Shown here: positions 7,883-16,325 of the stretch, one piece after another
Position numbering within the stretch: position 1 is the first letter of the stretch
How the letters are laid out: every line of letters starts with the position of its first letter
NCBI RefSeq assembly: GCF_947253225.1
Contig: NZ_CAMXYR010000020.1
Span: forward strand, 1 to 26,697
Length of the DNA stretch: 26,697 nucleotides
Reading direction: 5' to 3'
From: an uncultured Anaerococcus sp.
Lineage (GTDB): Bacteria > Bacillota > Clostridia > Tissierellales > Peptoniphilaceae
Notes under the pieces: model-generated
What the model was told of the DNA's origin: nothing
Database searches by the model: none
The model's input: only the letters and a program-made list of their open reading frames with translations
Position numbers and translations under genes: made by a program

Positions 7883-7925
7883 GCTTAATTGTTGGAATTT
7901 GCTTAATATTTTAAAGGAGATTAAA

Positions 7926-9227
7926 ATGAGATTTATAGACGTAATTGAAAAAAAGAAAAATAAGGAAGAACTTACAGATCAAGAAATTCAATTTTTTATA
8001 GACAAGGTTACAGATGGTTCTGTTGAGGACTATCAAATAGCAGCTCTTCTTATGGCAATAAGGCTTAATGGGATGACAGACCATGAAACAGCTAAGTTGG
8101 CTGAGGCCATGATGCATTCTGGAGATGTAATCGACCTATCAGATATCGAAGGCATCAAGTCAGACAAACATTCAACAGGTGGTGTTGGAGATAAGACCTC
8201 AATGGCGCTAGGGGCAATGGTTGCCGCCTGTGGACTAAAACTTGCCAAGATGAGTGGTAGGGGGCTAGGACATACTGGAGGAACCATAGATAAGCTAGAA
8301 TCAATAGAGGGTTTTAACATATCTCTAACAGAAGAGGAATTTAAAAAACAAGTAAATGAAATTGGCCTTGCCATAATCGGTCAAACTGGTGATCTCGTCC
8401 CTGCGGATAAGAAGCTCTACGCTCTTAGAGATGTTACAGCAACTGTAGATTCAATTCCTTTGATTGCTTCATCAATAATGTCTAAAAAGCTAGCTTCTGG
8501 GGCTGATACTATCCTTCTTGATGTAAAATATGGGGAAGGTGCTTTCATGCACACCCTAGAGGATGCAAGAAAACTTGCCAAAGCTATGATTTCTATAGGC
8601 AAAAGCCTAGGGAAAAATACTATGGCAATTATTACAGACATGAACCAACCTCTTGGAAACACCATTGGTAATGCTCTTGAAGTAAGGGAAGCTATAGAAA
8701 CTGTAAGAGGTCATGGCCCAAAAGACTTCACTGAGCTTTGTATGTGTGCTGGAGAAATCATGCTCATGCAAGCAGGTAAGGCAGAAAATAAAGCCCAAGC
8801 AAGAAAAATGCTTGAAGAAGCGGTAGCATCCGGTAGGGCCTACGAGAAATTGGAAAAAATGGTTGAATACCAAGGAGGAAATGTGGAACAAATAAGAAAT
8901 AACGATCTTCTTCCTCAAGCTAAGTACCAAACAAAGATGCTCGCCAAAGAAGAAGGCTACATAGAAAATATCCACTCTATGGGTCTAGGTATTCAAGCCA
9001 TGAAATTGGGGGCAGGAAGGGCGAAAAAAACCGATCCAATCAATTATGCAGTCGGTCTTGAAATGAATGTTAAAAAGGGTGATTATGTAAAAGTTGGCGA
9101 CCTTCTTTGCACAGTCTACCATGATACAGACCTAAGTGAAGAATGGATAGAGGACTTCTACAAGACTTTCTCCTTTACAGACCATGAAGTCAAAGCAATT
9201 CCGATAGTTGAAGAAATAATTAAATAA
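7926..9227 (+). CDS. pdp: Pyrimidine-nucleoside (thymidine/uridine) phosphorylase
   Basis: A 433-residue enzyme that splits thymidine, uridine or deoxyuridine with phosphate to the base and (deoxy)ribose-1-phosphate in pyrimidine salvage. The family signature SGRGLGHTGGTIDKLE occupies 110-125 region, and the phosphate/substrate segment KHSTGGVGDKTS is at 81-92. Length is that of the Pdp/DeoA family. An in-frame start exists at 7899, but ATG 7926 is chosen because AAAGGAG lies 7-8 bases ahead of it and MRFIDVIEKK is the usual N-terminus. A cognate nucleoside transporter remnant lies immediately upstream. Thymidine-specific DeoA cannot be excluded; the broad Pdp type is more usual in Firmicutes. 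Confidence 0.95.
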   Translation: MRFIDVIEKKKNKEELTDQEIQFFIDKVTDGSVEDYQIAALLMAIRLNGMTDHETAKLAEAMMHSGDVIDLSDIEGIKSDKHSTGGVGDKTSMALGAMVAACGLKLAKMSGRGLGHTGGTIDKLESIEGFNISLTEEEFKKQVNEIGLAIIGQTGDLVPADKKLYALRDVTATVDSIPLIASSIMSKKLASGADTILLDVKYGEGAFMHTLEDARKLAKAMISIGKSLGKNTMAIITDMNQPLGNTIGNALEVREAIETVRGHGPKDFTELCMCAGEIMLMQAGKAENKAQARKMLEEAVASGRAYEKLEKMVEYQGGNVEQIRNNDLLPQAKYQTKMLAKEEGYIENIHSMGLGIQAMKLGAGRAKKTDPINYAVGLEMNVKKGDYVKVGDLLCTVYHDTDLSEEWIEDFYKTFSFTDHEVKAIPIVEEIIK

Positions 9228-9232
9228 TATAT

Positions 9233-9338
9233 GAGGCTGTTATAAAAACAATAATCCTATCCCTGAGGCTTTTTTAGGAGATTTTTAGAATATCCTAAGA
9301 AATTGGCTTGCTTTATAATTTGCTACAGCCTCTTTTTT
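9233..9338 (+). terminator. Terminator-like long-range stem after pdp
   Basis: GAGGCTGT (9233-9240) is the exact complement of ACAGCCTC (9325-9332), which is followed by TTTTTT. About 84 bases separate the arms, with smaller weak pairings inside. It may be a terminator with a large loop, or an attenuator controlling the downstream transcarbamylase. The arms are clear; the function is inferred. Confidence 0.5.
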
Positions 9339-9385
9339 ACCGTACAAACCTACAAATATGGTATATTATAAAAAAGGAGAAAGAG

Positions 9386-10396
9386 ATGGAAATTGATTTA
9401 CGAAATAGAAACTTCCTCGATATGAAATATTTTAAGGAGGAAGAAATCCTATATTTGATAGATTTGGCAGAAGACTTTAAGAAACTCAAAAGAGAAAAGA
9501 AAGCTCACAAGTACCTAGAAGGACAAAACTTGATTTTGCTCTTTGAAGAAGCCTCAACAAGGACAAGAACCTCCTTTGAGGTAGCGGCCTTTGATTTGGG
9601 CATGGGAGTAAGCCTCATAAATTCAAATTCAAGCAAGCTCGGTGAGAAAGAGTCCATAGAAGATAGCATAAATGTTTTTGATAGGTATTTTGATGGGATT
9701 GTCTACAGGGGCAACAAACAAGCTATGCTTGAAAAATTGGTCAAAATGACTGAAGTGCCAATCTATAACGCCATGACGGACAAGAGCCATCCTAGTCAGA
9801 TGATCTCTGATATGCTAACCATAAAAGAAAAGTTTGGATATCTTCGTGGGTTAAACTTGGTTTATTTGGGCTATCCTGGAGATATTATGCCCAATTCTCT
9901 AGCAGTAACCTGTGCTAAGCTTGGGATAAATTTCACAGCTTGCGGTCCTAGGGAATATTTTCCACAAAAGGACTTCATAGACTTATCCCAAGACTTTGCG
10001 GAAAATCATCACTCAGAAGTAATCTATACAGAGGATTTGCAAGAGGCTGTGAGGGGAGCGGATATAATTTATACAGATATGTGGATTGCCCTAAATGAGA
10101 TGGAAAAGGTCCCTGTAGATAGGATTTACAAGCTTTATCCTTATAGGGTTGATAGTAAAGTTATGGCGAAAACTCATGATAATTCTATATTTATGCATTG
10201 TCTACCAGCTTTTCATGACAAAAAATCGAAATTAGCCCAAAAAGTGATAGCCCAACTTCCTAAGGATATGGATTTTAATGGGATGGAAGTAACTGATGAA
10301 GTCTTTAGATCACAAAAATCTATGGTTTTTGACCAAACAGAAAATAGGATTCCAGCAGTTAAGGCAATTTTGTATTCAACCTTGAAGGTTGACTGA
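9386..10396 (+). CDS. Ornithine carbamoyltransferase paralogue of unknown acceptor
   Basis: A 336-residue transcarbamylase that aligns without gaps to the arcB product over most of its length. The carbamoyl-phosphate site is intact: STRTR at 57-61, HPSQ at 135-138 and HCLPAFHD at 271-278. The acceptor site is not: the GDCRNN segment is GYPGDI (Ile at 167 instead of Asn), the SMG loop is ALN at 235-237, and Trp134 is Ser. D231 is kept. It probably moves a carbamoyl group to or from something other than ornithine, or has lost activity. It also lacks the YGL-type loop I associate with putrescine carbamoyltransferase. An in-frame start exists at 9308, but ATG 9386 has AAAAAGGAGA at proper distance and aligns with the paralogue. 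Confidence 0.9.
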   Translation: MEIDLRNRNFLDMKYFKEEEILYLIDLAEDFKKLKREKKAHKYLEGQNLILLFEEASTRTRTSFEVAAFDLGMGVSLINSNSSKLGEKESIEDSINVFDRYFDGIVYRGNKQAMLEKLVKMTEVPIYNAMTDKSHPSQMISDMLTIKEKFGYLRGLNLVYLGYPGDIMPNSLAVTCAKLGINFTACGPREYFPQKDFIDLSQDFAENHHSEVIYTEDLQEAVRGADIIYTDMWIALNEMEKVPVDRIYKLYPYRVDSKVMAKTHDNSIFMHCLPAFHDKKSKLAQKVIAQLPKDMDFNGMEVTDEVFRSQKSMVFDQTENRIPAVKAILYSTLKVD

Positions 10397-10450
10397 GCCT
10401 TGACCTTGTATGGATAATATTAATTCAAATAAATAAAAAATTAAAAATAT

Positions 10451-10479
10451 TTGACAAAAATTTCTAAAGGATGTATTAT
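10451..10479 (+). promoter_or_regulatory. Promoter of the T-box/ABC transporter operon
   Basis: TTGACA (10451-10456) and TATTAT (10474-10479) are separated by 17 bases. Transcription would start near 10486, immediately ahead of T-box stem I. Confidence 0.85.
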
Positions 10480-10485
10480 CTAGTT

Positions 10486-10737
10486 AAAGAGAAAATGTGA
10501 TTACAGAAAGACGGTTTATATGAATTACCATAGAGAAAAGACGGTTGGTGCAAGTCTTGTAAGGATTATTTACTTATTCCATCTGTAGACAGAATAGCTG
10601 AATGAAGTAAGCTATTACGGAAGCTACCGTTATCAGAAGCAAGGAGTTGATAGACTTCTGTTGAGATAATCTTTTTAGATTATGAAATTAGGTGGTACCA
10701 CGAATTATACTCGTCCTATGGAGGGCGAGTTTTTTTA
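10486..10737 (+). promoter_or_regulatory. T-box riboswitch (tRNA-sensing leader)
   Basis: The canonical T-box AGGTGGTACCACG lies at 10690-10702, followed by a terminator. Stem I is recognisable: base helix TACAGA/TCTGTA (10502-10507, 10582-10587), an AGAGA segment at 10532-10536, and a distal stem AAGAC/GTCTT (10538-10542, 10554-10558) closing a GGTTGGTGCAA loop. A further hairpin AATAGCT/AGCTATT (10593-10599, 10610-10616) matches stem III. Uncharged tRNA pairing with specifier and T-box would favour antitermination and raise transporter expression. In the specifier region on the 3' side of stem I no TGG (Trp) occurs; TAC (Tyr) at 10571-10573 is the best aromatic candidate, but TTA and ATT also occur there, so specificity is tentative. 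Confidence 0.92.
10710..10737 (+). terminator. T-box-controlled intrinsic terminator
   Basis: CTCGTCC (10710-10716) pairs with GGGCGAG (10723-10729), loop TATGGA, followed by seven to eight T. The left arm would be captured by the antiterminator when the uncharged tRNA binds. Confidence 0.9.
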
Positions 10738-10774
10738 TTACCCAAATCTATCAAATAAAAATAAGGAGAATGTT

Positions 10775-11734
10775 ATGAAAATCAAAAAAATATTAGGACT
10801 AGGACTTGCGTGTCTCATCTTGGCATCTTGTGGCAAGGCTAAAAGCGAGGATAAAGAAGCTAAGGCAGAGGGGAAACTAAAGGTAGGGATTGTTCAAATT
10901 GCCGACCATCCATCACTAGACGCTGCTAGGGAAGGCTTTATAGAAAAACTTGATAGCGAAAATATTGCTTATGAGTTGATAGACCATAGGGCAAACGGAG
11001 ACCTTGCCTTAGTCCCACAGTTTGCGACAGATTTAAAGAGCAAGAAGGCTGATTTGATTTACACTATAGGAACTCCTGCTGCCCAAGGGGTTTCAAATAC
11101 CATCAAGGATAAACCAGTTTTGTTTGCCGCAGTAACAGACCCTGAGGGAGCTGGTCTAAAGGGTGATAATGTTAGTGGAGTTTCAGACTATGTTGAAGCT
11201 GGTAAGTTAATCGACGATTTTCTAAAATTATATCCAAAGGCAAAAGTTTTTGGAACTATGTATAACACCAATGAACAGAACTCAGTTGTTCAAATTGAAG
11301 CCTTAGAAAAAGCCCTCAACCAAAGGGGATTGAAGCTTGAAAAACAAGGGGTCTCTTCAATCAACGACATCCCTCAAGCTATAGCAAGCCTAAAGGGCAA
11401 AATAGACGCCATGGTTACAGTTACTGACAATGTTGTAGTAAATGCTATGCCAGTTATTAGCGAAGCTCTCATAAAGGAGAAAATTCCATCAATAGCCTAC
11501 GACGAAGGAAGTGTAAAAAATGGAGCCTTGATGAGTGAGGGGGTAAATTACAAGGACCTAGGCAGTCAAGCTGGAGCTATGGCTGTAGAAATTCTAAAAA
11601 ATGGTAAAGCAGTCAAAGACCTTCCATATGAAAAGGCAAATACTTTAAAGACTCTTGTAAACAAAAAGACCGCCGAAGCTCTTGGCTTAGATTTAACAAA
11701 TGAAATTTTAAAAGATGCAGAAAAAATCGACTAA
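10775..11734 (+). CDS. trpX: TrpX-type ABC transporter substrate-binding lipoprotein
   Basis: A 319-residue lipoprotein of the ABC_sub_bind family (COG2984 type). MKIKKILGLGLACLILASCG is a lipoprotein signal with the lipid-attached Cys at 19. The mature start KVGIVQIADHPSLDAAREGF is typical, followed by a two-lobed periplasmic-binding fold. An upstream in-frame start at 10682 lies inside the T-box itself and would put 31 residues before the signal peptide; ATG 10775 with AAGGAG at 10763-10768 is the real start. The family is known for aromatic amino acid (Trp, possibly Tyr) uptake under T-box control in Firmicutes. The permease follows after 9 bases. Confidence 0.93.
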   Translation: MKIKKILGLGLACLILASCGKAKSEDKEAKAEGKLKVGIVQIADHPSLDAAREGFIEKLDSENIAYELIDHRANGDLALVPQFATDLKSKKADLIYTIGTPAAQGVSNTIKDKPVLFAAVTDPEGAGLKGDNVSGVSDYVEAGKLIDDFLKLYPKAKVFGTMYNTNEQNSVVQIEALEKALNQRGLKLEKQGVSSINDIPQAIASLKGKIDAMVTVTDNVVVNAMPVISEALIKEKIPSIAYDEGSVKNGALMSEGVNYKDLGSQAGAMAVEILKNGKAVKDLPYEKANTLKTLVNKKTAEALGLDLTNEILKDAEKID

Positions 11735-11743
11735 GGAGAAAAA

Positions 11744-12619
11744 ATGACTGGACTAGCACAAAGCCTAGGGGCATCTGTAGAGGTTGGATTAATCTTTGCA
11801 ATCCTCGCTATGGGCTATATGATGACCTACAAGTTTCTAAAATACTACGATTTGTCCTTGGAGGGAACTTATCCACTCGGAGCCTTTCTGGGGGCGATTC
11901 TTATCCAAAAGGGTCTTGGACCATATCTGGGAATACTTGGAGCTATAATTGGAGGAGGACTTGGAGGACTTCTAACTTACTTCTTCTACAAAAAGGTTAA
12001 GGTTGACCCTCTTCTTTCGGGAATCCTCACCCTAACAATGCTTTATTCAATCAACCTAAGAATTGGAGGTGTAAGCAACATTCCGATAGCAGGAAATCCT
12101 AGTGTTTTTGGAGACCTACCAAAATGGCCTCTTCTTTTGGGACTTACAGTAATAATAAAACTTGCTATTGACTACTACCTAAGAAGTGAAGCTGGTTATC
12201 TTTTGAAAATCACTGGCAACAATAGAAAATTGACCAAAATGTTAGGTAAAAATCCCGATACCTTTGTTATGATAGGTCTCATCCTATCAAACGCTATGAT
12301 TGGACTTAGTGGAGCTCTTATGGCAAACTATCAAGGCTTTGCTGACATACAGATGGGAACAGCCATGATTGTTACAGGGCTTGCATCAATAATTATAGGC
12401 GATACCATCATGAAATCTTCTGATAAGCTAAGGGATAGCTCAAGAGCTATAATTGGAGCAGTTGTATATAGGATAATATCAGGTCTTGCCATCTTTTTAG
12501 GTCTTAATCCAAATGACCTAAAGCTAATCACAGCCTTGATTGTAATAGCCTTTATAGCCTATAATAATTATCTTTCTGGAAGAAAACGCAAAAGGAGTGT
12601 AGAAAATGCTCGAAATTAG
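11744..12619 (+). CDS. trpY: TrpY-type ABC transporter permease
   Basis: A 291-residue membrane protein with about eight to nine hydrophobic segments, of the COG4120-type permease family related to branched-chain amino-acid/ribose ABC permeases. Visible features are the N-terminal EVGLIFAILAMGYMMTYK helix, GAFLGAILIQKGLG, and the RSEAGYLLKITGNN cytoplasmic loop at about 147-160, which likely contacts the ATPase, followed by KMLGKNPDTFVMIGL. The ATG follows TAAGGAGAAAAA. Its end overlaps the ATPase gene by 14 bases. It forms the channel of the T-box-controlled aromatic amino-acid importer. Confidence 0.92.
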   Translation: MTGLAQSLGASVEVGLIFAILAMGYMMTYKFLKYYDLSLEGTYPLGAFLGAILIQKGLGPYLGILGAIIGGGLGGLLTYFFYKKVKVDPLLSGILTLTMLYSINLRIGGVSNIPIAGNPSVFGDLPKWPLLLGLTVIIKLAIDYYLRSEAGYLLKITGNNRKLTKMLGKNPDTFVMIGLILSNAMIGLSGALMANYQGFADIQMGTAMIVTGLASIIIGDTIMKSSDKLRDSSRAIIGAVVYRIISGLAIFLGLNPNDLKLITALIVIAFIAYNNYLSGRKRKRSVENARN

Positions 12620-13361
12620 AAATATAACAAAAACCTTTAACATAGGAACAAGTGAAGAAAACACAATCTTTGATAAGTTCTCCCTAGAGGTTGAAGAAGG
12701 AATTGCAACAACCATAATCGGACCAAACGGATGTGGGAAGTCTACCTTGATGAATTTAATAAGTGGTAGCCTTCCCCTAGATGAGGGACAAATCATAGTA
12801 AATGGCGAGGATATATCCAAACTCAGCGAAGAAAAAAGGTCAAAATATATGGGCAAGGTCAACCAAGACCCCAAGGACGGAGTAGCAACAAACCTTGACA
12901 TATATGAAAATATGGCACTTGCCCTAAAAAAGAATGAAAAGTTTGGCTTAAAGTCTTTAAAGAAATCTGCTGATACAGATGAAATAATAAAAAGGCTCAA
13001 AGAACTAAAATTGGGTCTTGAAACAAAGCTTCACACCAAAACAGGCCTGCTATCAGGAGGTCAAAGGCAATCCCTAGCTCTTTTAATGGCAACAGCCAAA
13101 AGGCCAGACATCCTCTTATTAGACGAACACACAGCAGCCCTTGATCCAAAAACTAGCAGAAATATAATGGATATGACAAGAAGCCTAATAGACAAAGAAA
13201 AAATCACAACCCTACTAATCTCTCACAACCTAAGAGATGTAGTGAGGTATTCTGATAGGATAATAATGCTAAATAAGGGACATATAGCCCTAGATTTAAG
13301 GGCAAAGGATATAACAGAAGATGAACTTATAAAGTTGTATAAAAAAGAACTTGGCGAATAG
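12606..13361 (+). CDS. trpZ: TrpZ-type ABC transporter ATP-binding protein
   Basis: A 251-residue ABC ATPase (COG1101 type) energising the TrpXY importer. Walker A GPNGCGKST is at 39-47, the signature LSGGQRQSLAL at 149-159, Walker B ILLLDEHTAALD at 169-180 (DEH instead of the common DEP, usual in this subfamily), and the switch His in LLISHNLRD. AAAAGGAG is present inside the end of the permease gene, and the 14-base overlap supports coupled translation. A strong hairpin lies directly after the stop and ends the operon. Confidence 0.94.
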   Translation: MLEIRNITKTFNIGTSEENTIFDKFSLEVEEGIATTIIGPNGCGKSTLMNLISGSLPLDEGQIIVNGEDISKLSEEKRSKYMGKVNQDPKDGVATNLDIYENMALALKKNEKFGLKSLKKSADTDEIIKRLKELKLGLETKLHTKTGLLSGGQRQSLALLMATAKRPDILLLDEHTAALDPKTSRNIMDMTRSLIDKEKITTLLISHNLRDVVRYSDRIIMLNKGHIALDLRAKDITEDELIKLYKKELGE

Positions 13362-13362
13362 A

Positions 13363-13414
13363 AAAACTGGCTAGGCTATAGGATCTCTACCGATAATATA
13401 GCTTGCCAGTTTTT
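13363..13414. terminator. Bidirectional terminator between trpZ and znuB
   Basis: AAAACTGGC (13363-13371) is the exact complement of GCCAGTTTT (13405-13413), with an inner GCTATA/TATAGC pair. T-rich tails on both strands suit the convergent trp-type transporter and zinc operons. Weak pairing only is seen between here and the znuB stop. Confidence 0.8.
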
Positions 13415-13486
13415 ATTTGCTAAATTTTAAGCTGTTACTCATTTTTCCTAAAAGTCTTACAGGTAAAATAAATCTTTTTAGTTAAC

Positions 13487-14281
13487 TCATTTTCTTAAAA
13501 ATTTTTTATAAAGTGCAAAGACAGCCATGCCGATAATTGCATTTACTACAATAGCCCCGCCTGGTTTGATGTCAAAATTATAGGATAGGATAATACCTAG
13601 CATCATATAAATTACACCAAGAATAGTAGTTATGAAAAAAGTTTGTTTGTAGGATTTAGCTACTATAAGGGCTGTTGCAACTGGAAGAACGATGAGGCTT
13701 GTAACCATCAAGGCTCCAATTATTTTAACAGATAAGGCTATAGTTATAGCTGCAAGGAGGGTAAAGATAGCATCAACAGCTTCTACCTTAACCCCAGAAA
13801 GCCTTGCAGTATTTGGATCTATGGCAATAGCTAAAAGGGCTGAATACCTGCTTACAGAAAGGATAATAATTAAGACAAACACAATGGATGTATTTATTAT
13901 ATCAGCTGTGGTAACTGATGAGATCGAACCAAAGAGGTAGGACTCGAAGGAATTACCACCAGGAGCGAAATCTGATAGGATGGCTGCTATACCAAGACCT
14001 GTCGACATTATTACTGCTGTTGCCATATCACCATATTGGGGAAATTTTTTTCTTATTAATTCTATAAGAAAGGCCGCTATTACACAAATAATAGCAGATC
14101 CTAAAAGAGGATCAAAGCCAAGGATAAGCCCCATACCAACGCCTGCAAGGGCTGTATGAGATAGGGCATCGCCTATCATTGAGGTCTTTCTATTGACAAT
14201 AACTATTCCTATAATAGGAATCATAATAGAAAGGAGAAAACCTAGAAGTAGGGCTTTTCTCATAAAAGCAAATTCTAACAT
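13487..14281 (-). CDS. znuB: Zinc ABC transporter permease
   Basis: A 264-residue ABC-3 family permease with seven to eight hydrophobic segments, the membrane channel of a ZnuABC/AdcABC-type importer for Zn (Mn is possible for the family). Family features are MIGDALSHTALAGVGMGLILG at about 34-54 (MIGDALSH is highly diagnostic), SGVKVEAVDAIFTLLAAITIALSVKIIGALMV in the middle, and GAIVVNAIIG near the C-terminus. Its start overlaps the ATPase gene end by 7 bases. Last gene of the four-gene zinc operon, probably ended by the shared hairpin downstream. Confidence 0.94.
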   Translation of the reverse strand: MLEFAFMRKALLLGFLLSIMIPIIGIVIVNRKTSMIGDALSHTALAGVGMGLILGFDPLLGSAIICVIAAFLIELIRKKFPQYGDMATAVIMSTGLGIAAILSDFAPGGNSFESYLFGSISSVTTADIINTSIVFVLIIILSVSRYSALLAIAIDPNTARLSGVKVEAVDAIFTLLAAITIALSVKIIGALMVTSLIVLPVATALIVAKSYKQTFFITTILGVIYMMLGIILSYNFDIKPGGAIVVNAIIGMAVFALYKKFLRK

Positions 14282-14946
14282 TCTACAAGCCTCCCTTCAG
14301 TCATTTCATATTTTTTCATAGCGAAGTTAAGGCTTTCCATTTCCTTTAGTTCATGAGTCACCATGACAATAGTTATGGAAAATTTCTCTGAAAGAATGTC
14401 TATGGTTTCAAAAAAATTAGCCTTACTTTCCTTATCTACACCTGCTGTAGGCTCATCTAAAATGAGGATTTGTGGGTTATTAATCATTGCTTTGGCAATC
14501 ATTGCTCTTTGGGCAAGTCCGCCAGATAATTCATTAACAGGAGTATTGATAAAATCCACCATGCCCATCTTATTAAGGATATCCTTAGCCTTTTTGTAAT
14601 GGGATTTCCTAGGGATTTTGATAAAACCGAAATCCTCATAAAGATTTAAAGATACAAGCTCCAAACAAGTTATAGGAAAAGAAATCTTATTTACAATATT
14701 TATTTGAGGAAGGTAACCGATATCTTTATAGGACTTATAATCTTCGATATTCTTTCCTAAAATCTTTATCGAACCTGTATCTTTTTTTAGTTCACCTAAC
14801 ATTAATTTAATCAAAGTTGACTTACCACTGCCATTACCACCAAGGATAAGGGCCAAATCTCCCATCTCTAGGCTAAAATTACAGGATTTTATGACGGGGA
14901 TTTTGTTGTAGGCAAAGGTCACATCTTTTATTTCTATTGCTTTCAT
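14275..14946 (-). CDS. znuC: Zinc ABC transporter ATP-binding protein
   Basis: A 223-residue ABC ATPase for the zinc importer. Walker A GGNGSGKST is at 36-44, signature LSGGLAQRAMIAKAM at 140-154, Walker B ILILDEPTAGVD at 160-171, and the switch His in VMVTHELKEM. The Q-loop YLPQINIVNKISFPIT is typical of metal-type ABC ATPases. The ATG overlaps the znuA stop as ATGA (4 bases) and has GAGGAGG just upstream. Overlaps on both sides show tight coupling. Confidence 0.95.
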   Translation of the reverse strand: MKAIEIKDVTFAYNKIPVIKSCNFSLEMGDLALILGGNGSGKSTLIKLMLGELKKDTGSIKILGKNIEDYKSYKDIGYLPQINIVNKISFPITCLELVSLNLYEDFGFIKIPRKSHYKKAKDILNKMGMVDFINTPVNELSGGLAQRAMIAKAMINNPQILILDEPTAGVDKESKANFFETIDILSEKFSITIVMVTHELKEMESLNFAMKKYEMTEGRLVEC

Positions 14947-16325
14947 TTTTCCTCCTCGGCCATAGAATTGTAGAGATTTTCTAGATTCATTCTCATCAAA
15001 TCAATATAGTCTTGATTTTTGTCTTTTTGTTCTTTGCTTAAAAACTCCATAGAGGTAAGAGGAGAGATCTTAGCCCCTATTTCTTCTGCCAGAGCCTTGG
15101 CTTGTTTTGGATTTTGACCATATTCATAAAAGACAGTTGAAATATGGTAATATTGCGAAAAGTCAATAGCCTTCTTGATTGTCTTTAGACTTGGACTTTC
15201 AAGGCTAGTTAGGCCCTGGAGAGGGTATTGGTTAAGATTAAAATCTCTAGCTAGATAAGCGTAAGCATAATGGAGGGTTAGGAAATTCTTCCTATTTTTA
15301 TCAAGCTTAGAGAATTTATCTTTATATTCTGCATCTATATCTGTCAATTTATCAACGTATTTTAACTTATTTTTTCTATAAAGTCTTTCGTGGTCCGGAT
15401 ATTTTTCAATAAGTTTTTCTTGGATGGCATTTAGGTATTTCTTAGCATTGACAATAGATATCCATGAGTGAGGGTCATAGGTAATTTTATCAAAACCTGA
15501 CGAAGAGCCCTCCATAAGGGAGACCTCCTTACCCTCATCCTTTAAGAAATTTCCCTTGCCATCAGCAAAGTTGTATGGGAGCAAGTCCTCGCTTATCCTA
15601 TCAGAGATGAAAATCCATTTGCCAGCTTCTGGGAAATCAAAAAATACTTCACCAGATTCATGGCCCATCTCTATACCATAAACCTTGCCCTCTTCTATCT
15701 TGCTTGTGGATTTTTGATGGACTAGTTCGCCCTTTTGGCTCATCACTTCCTTGGCCTTTTTTACCAAATCTTTTTGGCTAAGTCCTTCATCTTTAATAAA
15801 AGCGACCCTCATCATATCCTCGTGGGTATGGCCGAAGTCGATTTTATTTTTACCCGCTTCGACATCAATCCTTGCTAGATATTGAAAATCACCAATAGCT
15901 GCTGCGCCCTTATAGGTAATGAGGTCTACAGAATCTGAAAGCTTTAGGATATCAAGATTTGGCAAATTCTCTCTAACATTATCAAGCCAAGGCTCCATAT
16001 TTGCTCCATTAACAACTAGAAGGTCGCATTTGGCTAGCTTTTTCATATCCTTTGGGCTTGGTTCCCAAATATGAGGATCCTTATCCAAGGGCATGAAAGA
16101 TTCTACATTTATAGTATCCCCACCAACCATCTTTGTTAGGTCACAGATTGGATAAAAAGAAGTATAAATTAAGGGAGAATCTTTAGTCTTTTTACTGTCT
16201 TTTGAACATCCGCTTGCTAAAAAGAGGATTAGTAGGGGAAAAACTACAAGAAAATTCTTTAGCCTAAATCTATAAGGACTTTTAGCCCTAAGACCAAGGG
16301 ATAATATCCTACTCACTAATTTCAT
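14943..16325 (-). CDS. znuA: Zinc-binding ABC lipoprotein with large central insertion
   Basis: A 460-residue cluster A-I metal-binding lipoprotein, versus roughly 300 for a standard ZnuA. The signal LVVFPLLILFLASGC puts the lipid-attached Cys at 40. Zinc-ligand candidates are H85 (KDPHIWEPSP), H286 (YDPHSW), H352 (TLHYAYAYLAR) and E401. Between the lobes, about residues 145-282 hold extra sequence with GHTHED (H166, H168) and a beta-rich part containing GHESGEVFFDFPEAG and FISDRISEDLL, in the place where other ZnuA proteins have a short His-rich loop. It begins 17 bases inside the end of zinT. The start is uncertain: ATG 16325 has no good ribosome-binding site and leaves about 20 residues before the signal core; GTG or TTG starts slightly downstream are possible. 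Confidence 0.92.
   Translation of the reverse strand: MKLVSRILSLGLRAKSPYRFRLKNFLVVFPLLILFLASGCSKDSKKTKDSPLIYTSFYPICDLTKMVGGDTINVESFMPLDKDPHIWEPSPKDMKKLAKCDLLVVNGANMEPWLDNVRENLPNLDILKLSDSVDLITYKGAAAIGDFQYLARIDVEAGKNKIDFGHTHEDMMRVAFIKDEGLSQKDLVKKAKEVMSQKGELVHQKSTSKIEEGKVYGIEMGHESGEVFFDFPEAGKWIFISDRISEDLLPYNFADGKGNFLKDEGKEVSLMEGSSSGFDKITYDPHSWISIVNAKKYLNAIQEKLIEKYPDHERLYRKNKLKYVDKLTDIDAEYKDKFSKLDKNRKNFLTLHYAYAYLARDFNLNQYPLQGLTSLESPSLKTIKKAIDFSQYYHISTVFYEYGQNPKQAKALAEEIGAKISPLTSMEFLSKEQKDKNQDYIDLMRMNLENLYNSMAEEEK

Noticed and set aside
10682..10774. Extended N-terminus of the TrpX protein
   Set aside because: These 31 codons lie inside the T-box and its terminator; the lipoprotein signal and ribosome-binding site support ATG 10775.
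12524..13000. Minus-strand open frame of 158 codons across the permease/ATPase overlap
   Set aside because: It overlaps Walker A and other conserved coding sequence of the ABC ATPase on the opposite strand; no motifs.
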